NCBI RefSeq assembly: GCF_002099425.1
Contig: NW_018343954.1
Coordinates: forward strand, 21,351,501-21,415,500
From: Phascolarctos cinereus
Taxonomy: Eukaryota; Chordata; Mammalia; Diprotodontia; Phascolarctidae
Reading direction: 5' to 3'
DNA length: 64,000 nt
Both the position numbers and the translations under genes were made by a program. Shown one piece after another: positions 32,722 to 43,467 of this stretch (the stretch's first letter is position 1; every line of letters begins with the position of its first letter). The notes under the pieces were generated by a model. That model searched no databases. It was given only the letters and a program-made list of their open reading frames with translations, and had not been told where the DNA came from.

Positions 32722-33477
32722 TTTCACTTTTCTTTTTTTAAATTTTTTAAAATTTATTTTGATTTATCAACAATCACTTCCATATACTTCTGAGTTGAAA
32801 ATTTTTCTCCCCTTTCCTCCCCCACCACCCTCCCCAAGATGGTGCGCAATCTGATACAGGCTTTACCTTTACATCCCTATTAAACATATATTCATATTAG
32901 TGAAGTTGTAAGCAAAAATTAAAACCAGTAGGAGAAACCATCAGAAAGATGAAACAAAAACTCAACAGAAGGTAAAAATAAGTGATAGTGATTTGACTTC
33001 CATGGTTCTTTCTTTGGATGTGGACAGCATTTTCCATCCCGAGGCCTCTGGAGATGTCTTAGATCCTTGTAATGATGAGAAGGGTTCAGTTTAACAATAT
33101 TAGTCATCGCATAATGTGGCTGTTGTTGTGTACAAAGTCCTCTTGGTTCTGCTCACTTCACTCAGTGTCAGACCATATAAGTCTTTCCAGGTTTTTCTGA
33201 AGTCAGTCTGTTCATCATTTCCTATAGCACAATAGTATTCCGTTACATTCATATACCACAACTTGCTCAGCCATTCCCCAATTGATGGGTATCCTCTCAA
33301 TTTCCAATTCTTTGCCACCACAAAAAGAGCTGCTATCAATATTTTTATACATGTGGGTCCTTTTCCCATTTGTTTGATCTCTTTGGGATATAGCCCTAGA
33401 AGTGATATTGCTGGATCAAAGGGTATGCACATTTTTGCAGCCCTTTGGGCATAGTTCCAAACTGTTCTCCAAAATTC
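32722..33477 (-). mobile_element. L1 LINE, 5'-truncated (ORF2 C-terminus + 3' UTR)
   Basis: The minus-strand frame 33432-33100 reads MCIPFDPAISLLGLYPKEIK, then AKNWKLRGYPSIGEWLSKLW and SEVSRTKRTLYT, the L1 ORF2 C-terminal domain with few disruptions. The 3' UTR follows to about 32722 with the pyrimidine-rich block at 32805-32835. This is one of the better preserved L1 C-termini in the window, so probably a later insertion. Confidence 0.93.
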
Positions 33478-34555
33478 ACCATTTCATTTCTTGATCTACC
33501 GTATAAACATTGCAAAACATACATACCAATTTCTACTAAAACCTTCTTTTATAAGAAAGAAAAGCAATTAAGCAAAGCTAACACAGTGATGGAGTCTGTC
33601 AATATTTGGCAGTTTATCGTCTCTATACCACCCCCCCCCCAACTACCAAGTCCAGAATTTTGTTCTATCATTTATCCTTTAAAAACAATCCTGGTCATTA
33701 AATTTTATCTGAGCTCAGCTGACTTTTAATGTTATTTTCATTTATATCAGTGTAGTCAGTGTGCCAATTATTCTCCTGAGTCTGATGAAAGCCAAATTCA
33801 AGTGAATTTGACTTTAGCTGCTATTCAGAATTATCTGCACAACAGTCTCTCTAGAAACATGGAAGATAGAATGATATAGATTATGTGTCCATTTGTCCTT
33901 TCTCCTGTATTAAATTGCAAGCATCTCAAGGGCATGACAATAAAATTAAAAACTTAGGGCATGCATTTGAGAAGATTGGTCATGGTTATAGCTAAGCCAT
34001 CTTCTGAAATCATTGAAGCATGTTGATTTATTACATGAATGTGTCCAATAATTGTTCCATATTTTCTTCTTATTTGCCTCAATAGTGATGGTGACAGCTA
34101 AGCTTGGCAGCCACTATTTCATGGTGCTGGTATGTGTTGAGAACAGTATTAGGCTTCTCGTGGAGACTGTAACTTTAACTCCCATAGTAAACTATTGCAT
34201 AGTTCACTTTTTTCACTTTGTTCAGGCACAAAGTGTAATGGAGACAGATTCAACTTTCCGGAGAAATCTCTATGAAAAGATGAAGATTCTGTAATAGTCT
34301 GTTCCCTACTATGTCTAAGTCACTATTTTAATACCGATATGAAATTTACTACAGAATGATTTCCCTCTATTTTCAAAACTTTACTTTTGTTATCTCTGCT
34401 AAAGTAAAATTAATGGTTAATAGAATAAAACCTCAAAATAAATGAATAACATTTGCAGTACAGCTAGATACCTTTAATGAGACCAAATCACAAGGCCTTT
34501 TACAAAGGATCTATATATCAAGGCTCAGTTGAATACAGATTTAGAGTTAGAATAT
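33478..34555. other. Intergenic DNA
   Basis: No gene seen. A C-run lies at 33630-33640. 33890-33960 has faint L2-like wording. The open frame at 34052-34294 has no recognisable similarity. Confidence 0.4.
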
Positions 34556-34728
34556 CACAGAGTTTAACCCCATCATCTTGGAAATAAGGAAATGAAGGCC
34601 AAGAAAAATTAATTGATTGACTAGGGTCACACAACTAGTAAGTGGAAGAGGCGGGAATTAAAATCAGGGCCTCCATAATACAGGTCCCATACTCTCTTTT
34701 CTACCTCTCATGCTGCCTCCAAAAGAAT
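34556..34728 (-). mobile_element. MIR/CORE-SINE, antisense
   Basis: TCATCTTGGAAATAAGGAAATG, GGTCACACAACTAGTAAGTG, GGAATTAAAATCAGGGCCTC and CTCATGCTGCCTCC follow antisense MIR from the 3' side to the head. Confidence 0.75.
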
Positions 34729-34809
34729 TAGTAGACATAATTCTAGAGTTACCATAAGTGAACAAGATTGGGATAGCATTGTTGCTTTGATATTCCAAAA
34801 GGAAAAGTT

Positions 34810-35505
34810 AGTCTGAAGTGTATAGAGACTTCAAACTCTTGGTCAGCAAATTTGACAGATATTTCTGGGAAAATAAATAGGATATATAAGGAAAGTTAGA
34901 GATGATGAAAAATGTAGAGATGGAAAGTGGTATCACTGGCAAGCAGCAAGCTTTATTAAGAACGGGTCATAATAGATTACATTATTTTTTTTAGTAGAGT
35001 TATTAAATTGGTAGCTTTGGAAAATGTCATAGGCACCTTTGGACTTCAGCAAAATATATGACCAAGTCTCTTTAAGACTGTCCGTGTAGGCAAGATGGAG
35101 AAATGTGTATGTTGTTACAATCAGGTATATTCAGAATTGGTTGAGTAACTTGACTTAAAAAATTCATTAGTAAATCACTATCAACATAGAAGGTAGTCTT
35201 TAGTGAAGTATTCCTGTGATATGTCTTCAGTGCTGGGCTGTTTTTATTTTTTTTAGTAAATGACTTGGAGAAAGTCATAAATGGCATTCCCATCAAATGT
35301 GATTATATCATACCTCTTGGAGGAACAGCTATAATATTGGATGACAGAGTCAAGATCTAAAAAGGCCCTGACAGGCTAAAACAACAGGCTGGGTATAAGA
35401 AGATATAATTTAATAACTATAAATATAAAAATCTATATCTGATTTTAAGAAATTAATCCCAAAAGTGTAGCACATAGATGGATTTATAGTCAATTCACTT
35501 CAATT
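34810..35505 (+). mobile_element. CR1/L3-type LINE RT fragment
   Basis: The order GGACTTCAGCAAAATATATG, TCAGAATTGGTTGAGTAAC, GTGCTGGGCTGTTTTTATTT, AAATGACTTGGAGAAAGTCA, TGGATGACAGAGTCAAGATC and CTGACAGGCTAAAACAACAG follows CR1/L3 ORF2 from RT motif A-like sequence (FSKAFD-type) through the NDLE box to downstream. No frame is left open. The next CR1 piece at 36620 may belong to the same insertion. Confidence 0.75.
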
Positions 35506-35594
35506 TTGAGAAGGGTTTTTAGTGAATAGCAAGTTCATTATGATTTAATAGACTACTATGGCTATCAAAAATAGGCTTTCTAAGCAAATGTAAT

Positions 35595-35835
35595 TTGCAA
35601 GCTTTTAAGTGCTTGTTATATGCTAAGTACATTGTGAAACTCTGAGAGAAGGAAGAAAGGAGGGAAGGAAGGAAGGAAACAAAGAAGGAAGAAAGGAAAG
35701 AAGGAAAGGACAGAGAGAGGGAGGGAGGGAGGCAAGATACCTCTTCTCAAATAGCTTACATTCTATAAGGGGTAATAACATATACACAGATAAATATATG
35801 CAGAACAAATGTTAAATCAATATGAATAAATACAA
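35595..35835 (+). mobile_element. L2-type 3' fragment with microsatellite
   Basis: TTTTAAGTGCTTGTTATATG, CTAAGTACATTGTGAAACTC and TCAAATAGCTTACATTCTAT follow the usual order of L2-associated marsupial sequence, interrupted by a GGAA-rich tract. Confidence 0.5.
35643..35733. repeat. (GGAA)n/(AGGG)n microsatellite
   Basis: Purine-only tract of GGAA, GAAA and GGGA units. On the opposite strand it yields the PSFLPSFLPS-type open frame, which is not a gene. Confidence 0.9.
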
Positions 35836-35869
35836 TGTAGTTAAAATACAGGAGAGTTAGGGAGTCAGG

Positions 35870-36600
35870 GGGAGAGTCAATAAATATTTGCTAAGTGTTC
35901 ACCATGTTCCAGAGGTATAAGGAAAGACATAAGAAAGTCCCTGCCCTCTGGGAGCTCACAATCTAATGGGGAAAAGATAACAGCTAAAAAGGGAGGGGGA
36001 GGAGAAGATAACCAGGCAGGGAGAGGAGGATGGAGAGGATAAAGTCCTGCACCCAGAATGGAAAATGGTCTGAGGAGCTATGAGTTAACAAGGATTGATC
36101 ATCACAGGATGATGACTTTCTGAAGAGCTTGAAATCTGGAAGAGTAGCTGGATAGGAAATATGAGGACAGGAGAAAGGGCAAATAACAGTTGGGTGGAAA
36201 GGATTATTATAAAAGATGGCTCTTGATCTGTTTCTTGAAGAAACTGAAGGATTCTATGAGACATAGGTGAGAAGAAAATACATTACAATCTTGGGATATG
36301 ACCAGCACAAAGAGAAAAATAGAAATGGGAAATGGTGAATCATATGTGAGAAATAGAGAAGAGTAACATTTGGTTGTAGAGTGCTAGAAGATATATAATG
36401 TATAATGAGGGTAAAATAGCTAATTTGGAGGCAAGTTATGAAGGGTTTTAAAAGACAACAAGAACTCATATTTGGTTCTAGAGGAAATGGAAAAGTCCTG
36501 GAATTGATTGTGTCCTGTTCAGCTCTGAACTTCAGGGGAAAAAAATGAGGTATAGTTATCAGAAAGAAGGAGGTCCTAACCTGCCCCAACCCCTTGACTT
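35870..36600 (+). mobile_element. L2-type LINE 3' region
   Basis: CAATAAATATTTGCTAAGTG, CCCTGCCCTCTGGGAGCTCA, CAATCTAATGGGGAAAAG, then TAATTTGGAGGCAAGTTATG, AAGGGTTTTAAAAGACAACA and TTTGGTTCTAGAGGAAATGG follow the same order as the less complete copy at 58310-58680. No coding frame. Confidence 0.6.
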
Positions 36601-36619
36601 TGCTCTATTCAAACAACAC

Positions 36620-36905
36620 CTGGATTGTTGTATTCAATTCTAGGTATTCCATTTCAGAAAAGAAAACAAAAACAAAAACAAACAAGAAGCCAGAGATAGT
36701 CTGAAATACTAGACAAGGAGGGGACTATGGGTCATGCCATATCAAGATTTGTTGAAGGAACTAGGCATATTTAGCCTGGAGAACAGGAGGGTTAAGGGGA
36801 CAGGGGAACATGATTGCTGTCTTCAAATATCTGAAGGGCTGTCATATGGAGAAGCATAAGACTTGTTCTGCTTAGTCCCAGAAGGCAGAGCAAAATCTGC
36901 TAGCA
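36620..36905 (+). mobile_element. CR1/L3-type LINE 3' remnant
   Basis: GAACTAGGCATATTTAGCCT, GGAGAACAGGAGGGTTAAGG, GCTGTCTTCAAATATCTGAA and CAGAAGGCAGAGC match the CR1/L3 region near the end of ORF2. Confidence 0.75.
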
Positions 36906-37312
36906 AGAAACAAAACTTGAAAAAAATCTGTCTAAGGTTACAGATACATAAGACAAAAAAAATGAGGCAAATGAATAAACTAAAGAAATATTTTAACATT
37001 CAGGCTATTGAGTTAATAAGAATGGGGGGGTGGCTAATTGGACTTTTTATCATAAGGTACATGCCAGTTATTAGCTGCTAGTGCTGGAAACAAGACCATT
37101 TCATTCTGCAACTACATAATATTGATGCGAATGAGTACTGATTTGAAAACATATAAGAATTGCAATGGTGTGTGTCAATTACTTGGGATGAACACTAATT
37201 TTGATATGGTTTTATTTTGTGACAACAATAGTCATACATATATATTCCTGCTCTCATTAGCCTGAATGAGAAAACCTGATCATAGCCAGATCAAACCAGA
37301 TTAGACTGATTT
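36906..37312. other. AT-rich intergenic DNA
   Basis: No gene or repeat recognised. Confidence 0.4.
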
Positions 37313-38429
37313 CCCCACCTTTCATTTTTTTATTTTTAAATTTTTTTGTTATTTTTTAAATATAAATTTGTTTATTTTTAGTTTTCAATATTCACTTCCA
37401 GAAGTTTTTGAGTTCCAAATTTCTCCCCCTTCCCCCCACCCCAAGATGGCATGCATTCTGAATACCCCTTCCCCTGGTCTGCCTTCTCTTCTATCTCTCC
37501 CCACTCCCTTCTCTTCTCCCCTTCCCCTTCTATTTTCCTGTAGAGCAGGATAGACTTCTGTACCCCATTTCCTGTATTTCTTATTTCCCAGTTGCATGTG
37601 AAAACTTTTTTTTTTAAAACATGTGTTTTTAAAACTTTGAGTTCCAAATTTTCTCCCTTCCTCCCTCCCCACCCACCCTCATTGAAAAGGCAAGCAACTC
37701 AATATAGGTTGTACATGTGCAGTTATGCAAAACACTTCCTTAGTAGACATGTTGTGAAAAACTAACTCTATTTCCCTTCATCCTATCCTGCCCTCCCATT
37801 TATTCTATTCTTTCTTTTGACCCTGTCCCTCCTCAAAAGTATTTGCTTCTGATTACCCTCTTTCTCAATTTGCCCTCCTCTCTATCACCCCCCTGCTCTC
37901 TTGTCCCCTTCTCCCCCTATTTTGCTGTAGGGTAAGACAGATTTCCATACCCAATTGAATGTGTATGTTATTCTCTCCTTAAGCCAAATCCTATGAGAAT
38001 AAGATTCCCTCATTCCCTCTCACCTTCCCTTGTTTCCCCTCCACTGTGACTTTTTTTTTCTGTTTTTTTTTGTGAGATAATTTACCTCATTCTACCTCTC
38101 CCTTTCTTCTCTGAGTGTCATCCTGTCTCATCCTTTAATTTTATTCTCCAGATATGACCCCTTAATTTTCAACTCACCCTGTGCCCTCTAGCTATCTATA
38201 TATACATACATACAATTTTTTCCTTCAACTACCCTAATACTGACAAAGTTCTCATGAGTTACAAATATCATCTTTCCATGCAAAATGTAAACAGTTCAAT
38301 CTTAATAAGTCTCTTATGATTTCTCTTTCCTGTTTACCTCTTCATGTTCCACTGGAGTCCTGTATTTGAAAGTCAAATTTTCTGTTTAGCTCTGGTCTTT
38401 TCATCAAGAATGCTTGAAAGTCCTCTATT

Positions 38430-39741
38430 TCACTGAATGACCATTTTCCCCTGAAGGATTATACTCAGTTTTGCTGGGTAGGTGATTCTTGGTTGTAATC
38501 CTATCTCCTTTGCCCTCTGGAATATTATATTCCATGCCCTGCGGTCCTTTAATGTAGAAGCTGCTAAATCTTGTGTTATCCTGATTGTGTTTCCACAGTA
38601 CTTGAATTGTTTCCTTCTGGCAGCTTGTAATTTTCTCTTGACCTGGGAACTCTGGAATTTGGCTACAATATTCCTAGGAGTTTTCCTTTGGGGATCTCTT
38701 TCAGGAGGAGATCTGTGGATTCTTTCCATTTCTATTTTGCCCTCTGGTTCTAAAATATCAGGGCAGTTTTCCTTGATAATTTCTTGAAAGATGATGTCTA
38801 GGCTCTTTTTTTGATCATGGCTTTCAGATAGTCCAATAATTTTTAAATTCTCTCTCCTGGATCTATTTTCCAGGTCAGTTGTTTTTCCAATGAGATATTT
38901 CACATTGTTTTCTAATTTTTCATTCTTTTGGATTTGTTTTACAGTGTCTTGATTTCTCATAAAGTCACTAGCTTCCAATTGCTCTATTCTAATTTTTAAG
39001 GAAGTATTTTCTTCAGTAATCTTTTGGACTTCCTTTTCCATTTGGCCAATTTTTCTTTTAAGGGCATTTTTCTCCTCATTGGCTTTTTGGACCTCTTTTG
39101 CCATTTGGGTTAGGCTGTTTTTTAAGGTGTTATTTTCTTCAGTATTTTTTGGGTCTCCTTTAGCAAGCTGTTGACTTGTTTTTCATGATTTTCTTGCATC
39201 ACTCTCATTTCTCTTCCCAGTTTTCCTCTACTTCCCTTACTTGCTTCTCAAAATCCCTTTTGAGCTCTTCCAAGGCCTGGGACTGATTCATATTTTTCTT
39301 GGAGGCTTTGGATGTAGGAGCCTTGATTTTGTTGTCTTCTTCTGGTTGTATATTTTGATCTTCTTTTTCACCAAAGTAAGATAATATAGAGTGACTCTTT
39401 TTGCGCTGCTTGCCAATTACATGAGTTTTAAACTCTTTGTCAAGGTAAGAGTCTGCTTCCAATGTGGAGAGTGTACTGTCGCAAGCTTCAGGGGTTTGTG
39501 TAGCTGCTTTCAGAGATACTTGTAGGGACCTGTAAATTTTCACTTCTTCCAAGGTGGTATGATAAGGGGTGAGGTGTTTACTCCTTTCCTGGCCTGTGAG
39601 CACAAGTATTCCTTTCTGTCCTGTAACTGTGAGGAGGGGTTCCTTTCCACAGCCACTACAAGCTCCACCACGCCAGCGCTCCTCTTCACCCCAGCACTGC
39701 CGCCCAGAACTGTGACCCAGATCCACACACGGGCAAAGCAA
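38430..39741 (-). pseudogene. L1 ORF1 protein gene, one or two frameshifts
   Basis: Encodes the L1 RNA-binding chaperone ORF1p. Two long minus-strand frames cover it. 39741-39205 (178 residues) holds the N-terminal part, with NMNQSQALEELKRDFEKQVR leading into the coiled coil. 39104-38430 (224 residues) has heptad-like KEVQKITEENTSLKIRIEQLEA, then the RRM-like block with NRSRRENLKIIGLSE (about residues 77-92), and the C-terminal domain with PRNIVAKFQSSQVK and QPRITYPAKLS. The two frames are offset, with a frame change between 39205 and 39105. A second frame change near 38450 replaces the expected C-terminus seen at 56330-56380 (FNEIEDFQAFLRKGQS). Otherwise it is unusually well preserved for this window. 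Confidence 0.9.
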
Positions 39742-40242
39742 GAGATTCCTGCCTCAGCACTGGCGAAGAGATCCCTGCAGTCCCTCTCTGATCAGCCACT
39801 GCATTCCCCCTCAGTCTATGGGCCGGAAGCTCAGGAAGCAGCTGCCGCCCCCCCCCCCAGGCTCTTGGGGACTGGAGCTGAGACCCCATCTTCCTGTCTG
39901 ACCACAGACAGAAACAGACTTTTCCCACTGACCTTCTAAGTTGTCTTTGGCATTCGTGGATTGAGGGGTTTGGAAACCTCCACGGCTGCCCGCGATTCAG
40001 TCCTCTGAGGCCTGCTCCAGGTTTGCTGTGGTGCGCTGCGCTGTGCTCCCAGCCTGGAGCGATACACATTTCTGATCAATCCTCCAGGTTGTCTTGGGCT
40101 GGAAATTTGTTTCACTCTGTCTTCATGTGGGTTCTGCTACTTCAGAATTTGCTTAGAGCCATTTTTTGTGAGTATTTGGTGGGGTTTGGGGGAGAGCTCA
40201 AGCAAGTCACTGCTTTCACCCTGCTATCTTGACTCCACCCCT
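39742..40242 (-). promoter_or_regulatory. L1 5' UTR, GC-rich internal promoter region
   Basis: About 500 bp of GC-rich, CpG-containing DNA (for example CCAGCGCTCC, GGCTGCCCGCGATTC) upstream of L1 ORF1, standing out from the AT-rich surroundings. L1 5' UTRs carry an internal RNA polymerase II promoter and often an antisense promoter. No specific factor site is claimed. Confidence 0.6.
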
Positions 40243-40251
40243 CCCACCTTT

Positions 40252-40755
40252 GTTTAGTAATACATTGAGTGCTGGATTTCATGGGAGGGACACATTGCAT
40301 TGCTCTCTTTTGTTATGTTTTTATTTGTGCTTTTTAAGAATAGATATTCCTTCAAAGAAACACAAAAAAGCTGTAACTCTTAAATAGTAGGCTTTAATCA
40401 TTGTTAGTGTTGGTGTGAAGAAATCAGTTGTTTCACATATATTTTTTACCCTTAGTAACACACATTATTTTAAGTTGACATTGAAATACTTTCCTGGTGG
40501 TTTATATCCAATGGCCAACCCAGAGGAAAACAGGTTTTGATCTTTCAAAGGTTAGACTATCTAGATAGTTGACACCACAGAGGCAAGGATGTTATACACA
40601 AATGAATCAGCGCTGAATCTTGCTGAGTGTCCTTTCCATGTCATATCTAAGTAAGCCTCTTTTTATTAATAGTTATATGATCTACAAGTGTGTTTTTCCA
40701 GTTCTTAACCTGAAACACTAAGCTAGTCTGAATTATCTCCTCTATCACGGTAATA
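40252..40755. other. Intergenic DNA
   Basis: No gene or repeat recognised. Confidence 0.4.
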
Positions 40756-41062
40756 TTATTTGAAGGGAACTATGAAATAGGGATTAGGGAGCTGTAATAG
40801 GGATCTGCCCTTGGCCTAGGCTATTTACCATTTTACCAGTAACATGTATGAATATACCGATAGTGGGTCTTCATATTTGCATATCACACAAAATGAGTAG
40901 TTATAACTAACACACTAGATATTTGAAGATTGTTGTTTCCCCTAAAACTAAAAAAAAGATCTTGAGAAGTTACATTTATGGCCCTAAAATAATGAAATGA
41001 AATTTATTAGGAATAAATAAGAATAAACATAAAGTCCAACCTTAGCTGTACAACATTTGGTC
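40756..41062 (+). mobile_element. CR1/L3-type LINE RT remnant
   Basis: ATAGGGATCTGCCCTTGGCC, TTTACCAGTAACATGTATGA, ATTTGCATATCACACAAAAT, CACACTAGATATTTGAAGAT, GATCTTGAGAAG and AATGAAATTTATTAGGAATAA follow the CR1/L3 order from the QGSVLG box through the FADDT region. Interrupted everywhere. Confidence 0.65.
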
Positions 41063-42395
41063 TTCTCCCTATACATATTCCTATTTCTCATCACTACCAC
41101 CCAATCACTTATAGCATTAAAAAAAATACCAATTAAATGATTTTTAAAAATTGATAGGATAAGCCTTGATTTTTTTTTTTAAACTTGTGGGTTTTACTAC
41201 TGCCTTGGGTTTAGTAGATCATGTTCAAACAATGCAATGGGAATACGGAATTGATGGTCTCTTTAATCAAGGTCATGAAATTCATCAAGAAAATGTGACC
41301 CTTGAGTAGTTACTAAAACTGCTAGCAGTCAAGCTACTTAAGCGCATGACACTGTATCATTTAACTAATTATGGGATAGCTCAAAGTAGAAGTTTCTGCT
41401 GATAATTAGGAACCAATGTCAATGGAAAGCTAATTGTAGGGTCAGACTTGAACATTTAGAGGGTGGTGGTTGTGTACTGATTCATACACTCAGAGAAGTC
41501 CCTGGTCAGAAAGGATCAATCATGCCATTTAACAGATAAATTACTTCCTTGACATTGAAAAGGAGAGAAAAAACATAGCTTTTGTTAGAAATGGGCAAAG
41601 CCCCTTCTACGGGAGTTAAAACTCTTTTTGAAGTTATTCAAAATCTATATTTTACAGAAAAATAGGATATAATTAGAAGTGGAGAATATAACCTTATTGA
41701 AAGGTCAATGCATATTTTATGGGGATATTATAAATCTTTCTCAGGTGAAGTTATTACTTTTTTAAAAAAGTTTAAAAAATACTATAATTGTGTCACTGTA
41801 TATGCAAAACACCCTGTATAGTGGTACTGAAGTAAATTCATATGATATAATGAAGTTTCATTTTTCATTTGAAGATTGTTGTCAACTTTGCTTTTGAACT
41901 TTGAAGGAGTGGTTCTATACCATTTTTGGAGGCAAAGAAACTGAGACATCTTTTTTCAAGCACCTGCTAATGGTTAGCCAACACAGTGTTTTGCACTTGT
42001 TTGGTATTTAATCAAATACTCATTGAATTTAATTCAAATTAATCTTACTGCTTTTAACATCGAAAAACATAATTCCATTTCATACAGAATACTAGAATCA
42101 ATATGTTAATGGGTAGAGATGGGGGCTCCTCTACCCATCAACTCAATTGGAGCTGGTAATATATATTGGATGTTTATCATTTGCTTTGTCATATTTAACT
42201 ATTCTATAGACTGAGAGGGTCACAAGTTAAATTAGGATTTTTCTCAGAGATACTTTACTCCTGTATGTGCAGAACAAAGCTTTGATTCTACCCCGAAAAG
42301 ACAAGTGAATGACTTTAGAATTCTCATGTAGATTCTATGACTTTTTTTTCAAGTGACTATTAGCTATTTTATCATGAGGATGGAACTAGAAGTTT
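41063..42395. other. AT-rich intergenic DNA
   Basis: No gene found. A MIR-like word (GAGGCAAAGAAACTGAGACA) lies at 41930-41950. A small 9-bp-stem hairpin (TGGGTAGAG/CTCTACCCA) lies at about 42109-42137. Confidence 0.4.
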
Positions 42396-42399
42396 TTCC

Positions 42400-43028
42400 T
42401 TGGGTCTCCCTGCCTCATCTACCCCCACTCCAATCCATCCTACATTCGGCCAATGAAGTGATTTTCCTAAAAGGTAGATTCAATCATGTAACTGCATCCC
42501 AGAAACCATTCCCAATAAACTCCAGTGGCTTACTATTACCTCTAGAATCAAGTACAAAATGTTGTGTTTGACATTTAAAGCTCTTCCTAACATAGACCCC
42601 TTCCTACATTTTCAGTTTTCTTATATCTTATTCCCAGATACATACTCTTTGCAAAGTGACACTTAGCTCGTGGATGTTCCCTGAACAAAACATTCCATCT
42701 GTCTCCCTGTCTCACATGTCTGACATACTCTCCCTCCTCCTCTCTGAGAACTGACCTCTTTGGTTTCCTTTAAGCACCAACTAAAATCCCACCTTCTGCA
42801 GGAAGGCTTCTTCAACCCCTCTTAATTTCTGTAACTTCCCTCTGTGATTTCTTACTTACCCTGTATATAGCTTGATTTTTATATATGTGTTTGAATGTTG
42901 TCTCCTGTCATTAGATTGTTAGCTCCTTAAGGGCAGGGACTGTCTTTTGGCTCTTTTTTTAATATCCCCAGTCCTTAGCACAGTGTTTGGTACATAATAG
43001 GTGCTAAATACATTTATTGATTGATCTC
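42400..43028 (+). mobile_element. L2-type LINE 3' end
   Basis: CCAGTGGCTTACTATTACCTCT and AGCTCTTCCTAACATAGACC (distal ORF2), then ACTAAAATCCCACCTTCTGC, AGGAAGGCTTCTTCAACCCC, TTAGATTGTTAGCTCCTTAA, GGGCAGGGACTGTCTTTTG and CACAGTGTTTGGTACATAAT, ending ATACATTTATTGATTGAT. This is the most complete L2 terminus in the window. Confidence 0.85.
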
Positions 43029-43089
43029 TCATTGGTAAAAGATGACCAGTTAAAATAATCTACATTTATGTAATGCTTTACAAAATACT

Positions 43090-43467
43090 TTCATTATAGC
43101 AAATGTGTTGGTCCTCTCCTAACTTTTCAGGCTTCTTACACTTTCTATTCCACCCAACCCATATTATAGTTCCCTTCAAGGCTCACTTCAAGACACATTT
43201 CTTATTTCCTTAAGTTGTTGGTTCCTAATCCTCTGCTTAAAATCATCATAACCATCATCATAACCATCATCACCATCGTCATCACCACCACCACCATCTT
43301 CATCACCATCAGTGTGTATTTTCTATATGCTCTAAGTTCATTTTGTGAATATGTTGTATTCACTCCCCTGTAAGCTAATTGAGGGCAGGGGTTTTTTTTT
43401 TCGGTTCTGTATTTGTACCTTCAGCATCCATCCTGATTCCTGGCATGGAATAAATGCTTGGCAAAAT
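43090..43467 (+). mobile_element. L2-type LINE 3' end with trinucleotide repeat
   Basis: TCAAGGCTCACTTCAAGACA, TGTAAGCTAATTGAGGGCAG and TTCCTGGCATGGAATAAATG match the L2 3' UTR. An ATC/ACC tract lies in the middle. Confidence 0.7.
43233..43308. repeat. (ATC)n/(ACC)n microsatellite
   Basis: Imperfect CATCATAACCATCATCACC-type units over about 75 bp, inside the L2 fragment. Confidence 0.9.

Larger units (their letters stand above)
37313..40251 (-). mobile_element. ORF2-less L1 derivative (HAL1-like), with 5' UTR and ORF1
   Basis: Read from 40242 down: an L1 5' start (GGTGGAGTCAAGATAGCAGG), a GC-rich 5' UTR to about 39741, ORF1 (39741-38430), a roughly 600-bp purine-rich spacer (to about 37765), then L1 3' UTR sequence and an A-rich end near 37325. 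The endonuclease and RT are absent: at about 37762 the spacer (GGATGAAGGGAAATAGAG) joins 3' UTR sequence (TTTTTCACAACATG) directly. A candidate target-site duplication CCCACCTTT lies at 37314-37322 and 40243-40251. The 3' part holds two 3'-UTR-like blocks (37650-37760 and 37385-37450), perhaps a second nested L1 end. HAL1 elements, L1 derivatives with only ORF1, are known in mammals including opossum; assigning this copy to them is inference. Confidence 0.85.

Noticed and set aside
35623-35808. Antisense frame with PSFLPSFLPS repeats
   Set aside because: It comes from the GGAA microsatellite inside an L2 fragment.
38430-39741. Two long minus-strand open frames (224 and 178 residues) as a host gene
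   Set aside because: They read as coiled coil, RRM-like and C-terminal domains of L1 ORF1p and lie between an L1 5' UTR and L1 3' sequence.
39559-40232. Plus-strand frames over the GC-rich block (126 and 69 residues)
   Set aside because: They are antisense to the L1 5' UTR and ORF1 start; GC-rich DNA has few stops.
42109-42137. Nine-base-pair hairpin
   Set aside because: Short, isolated, and not near any transcribed element.
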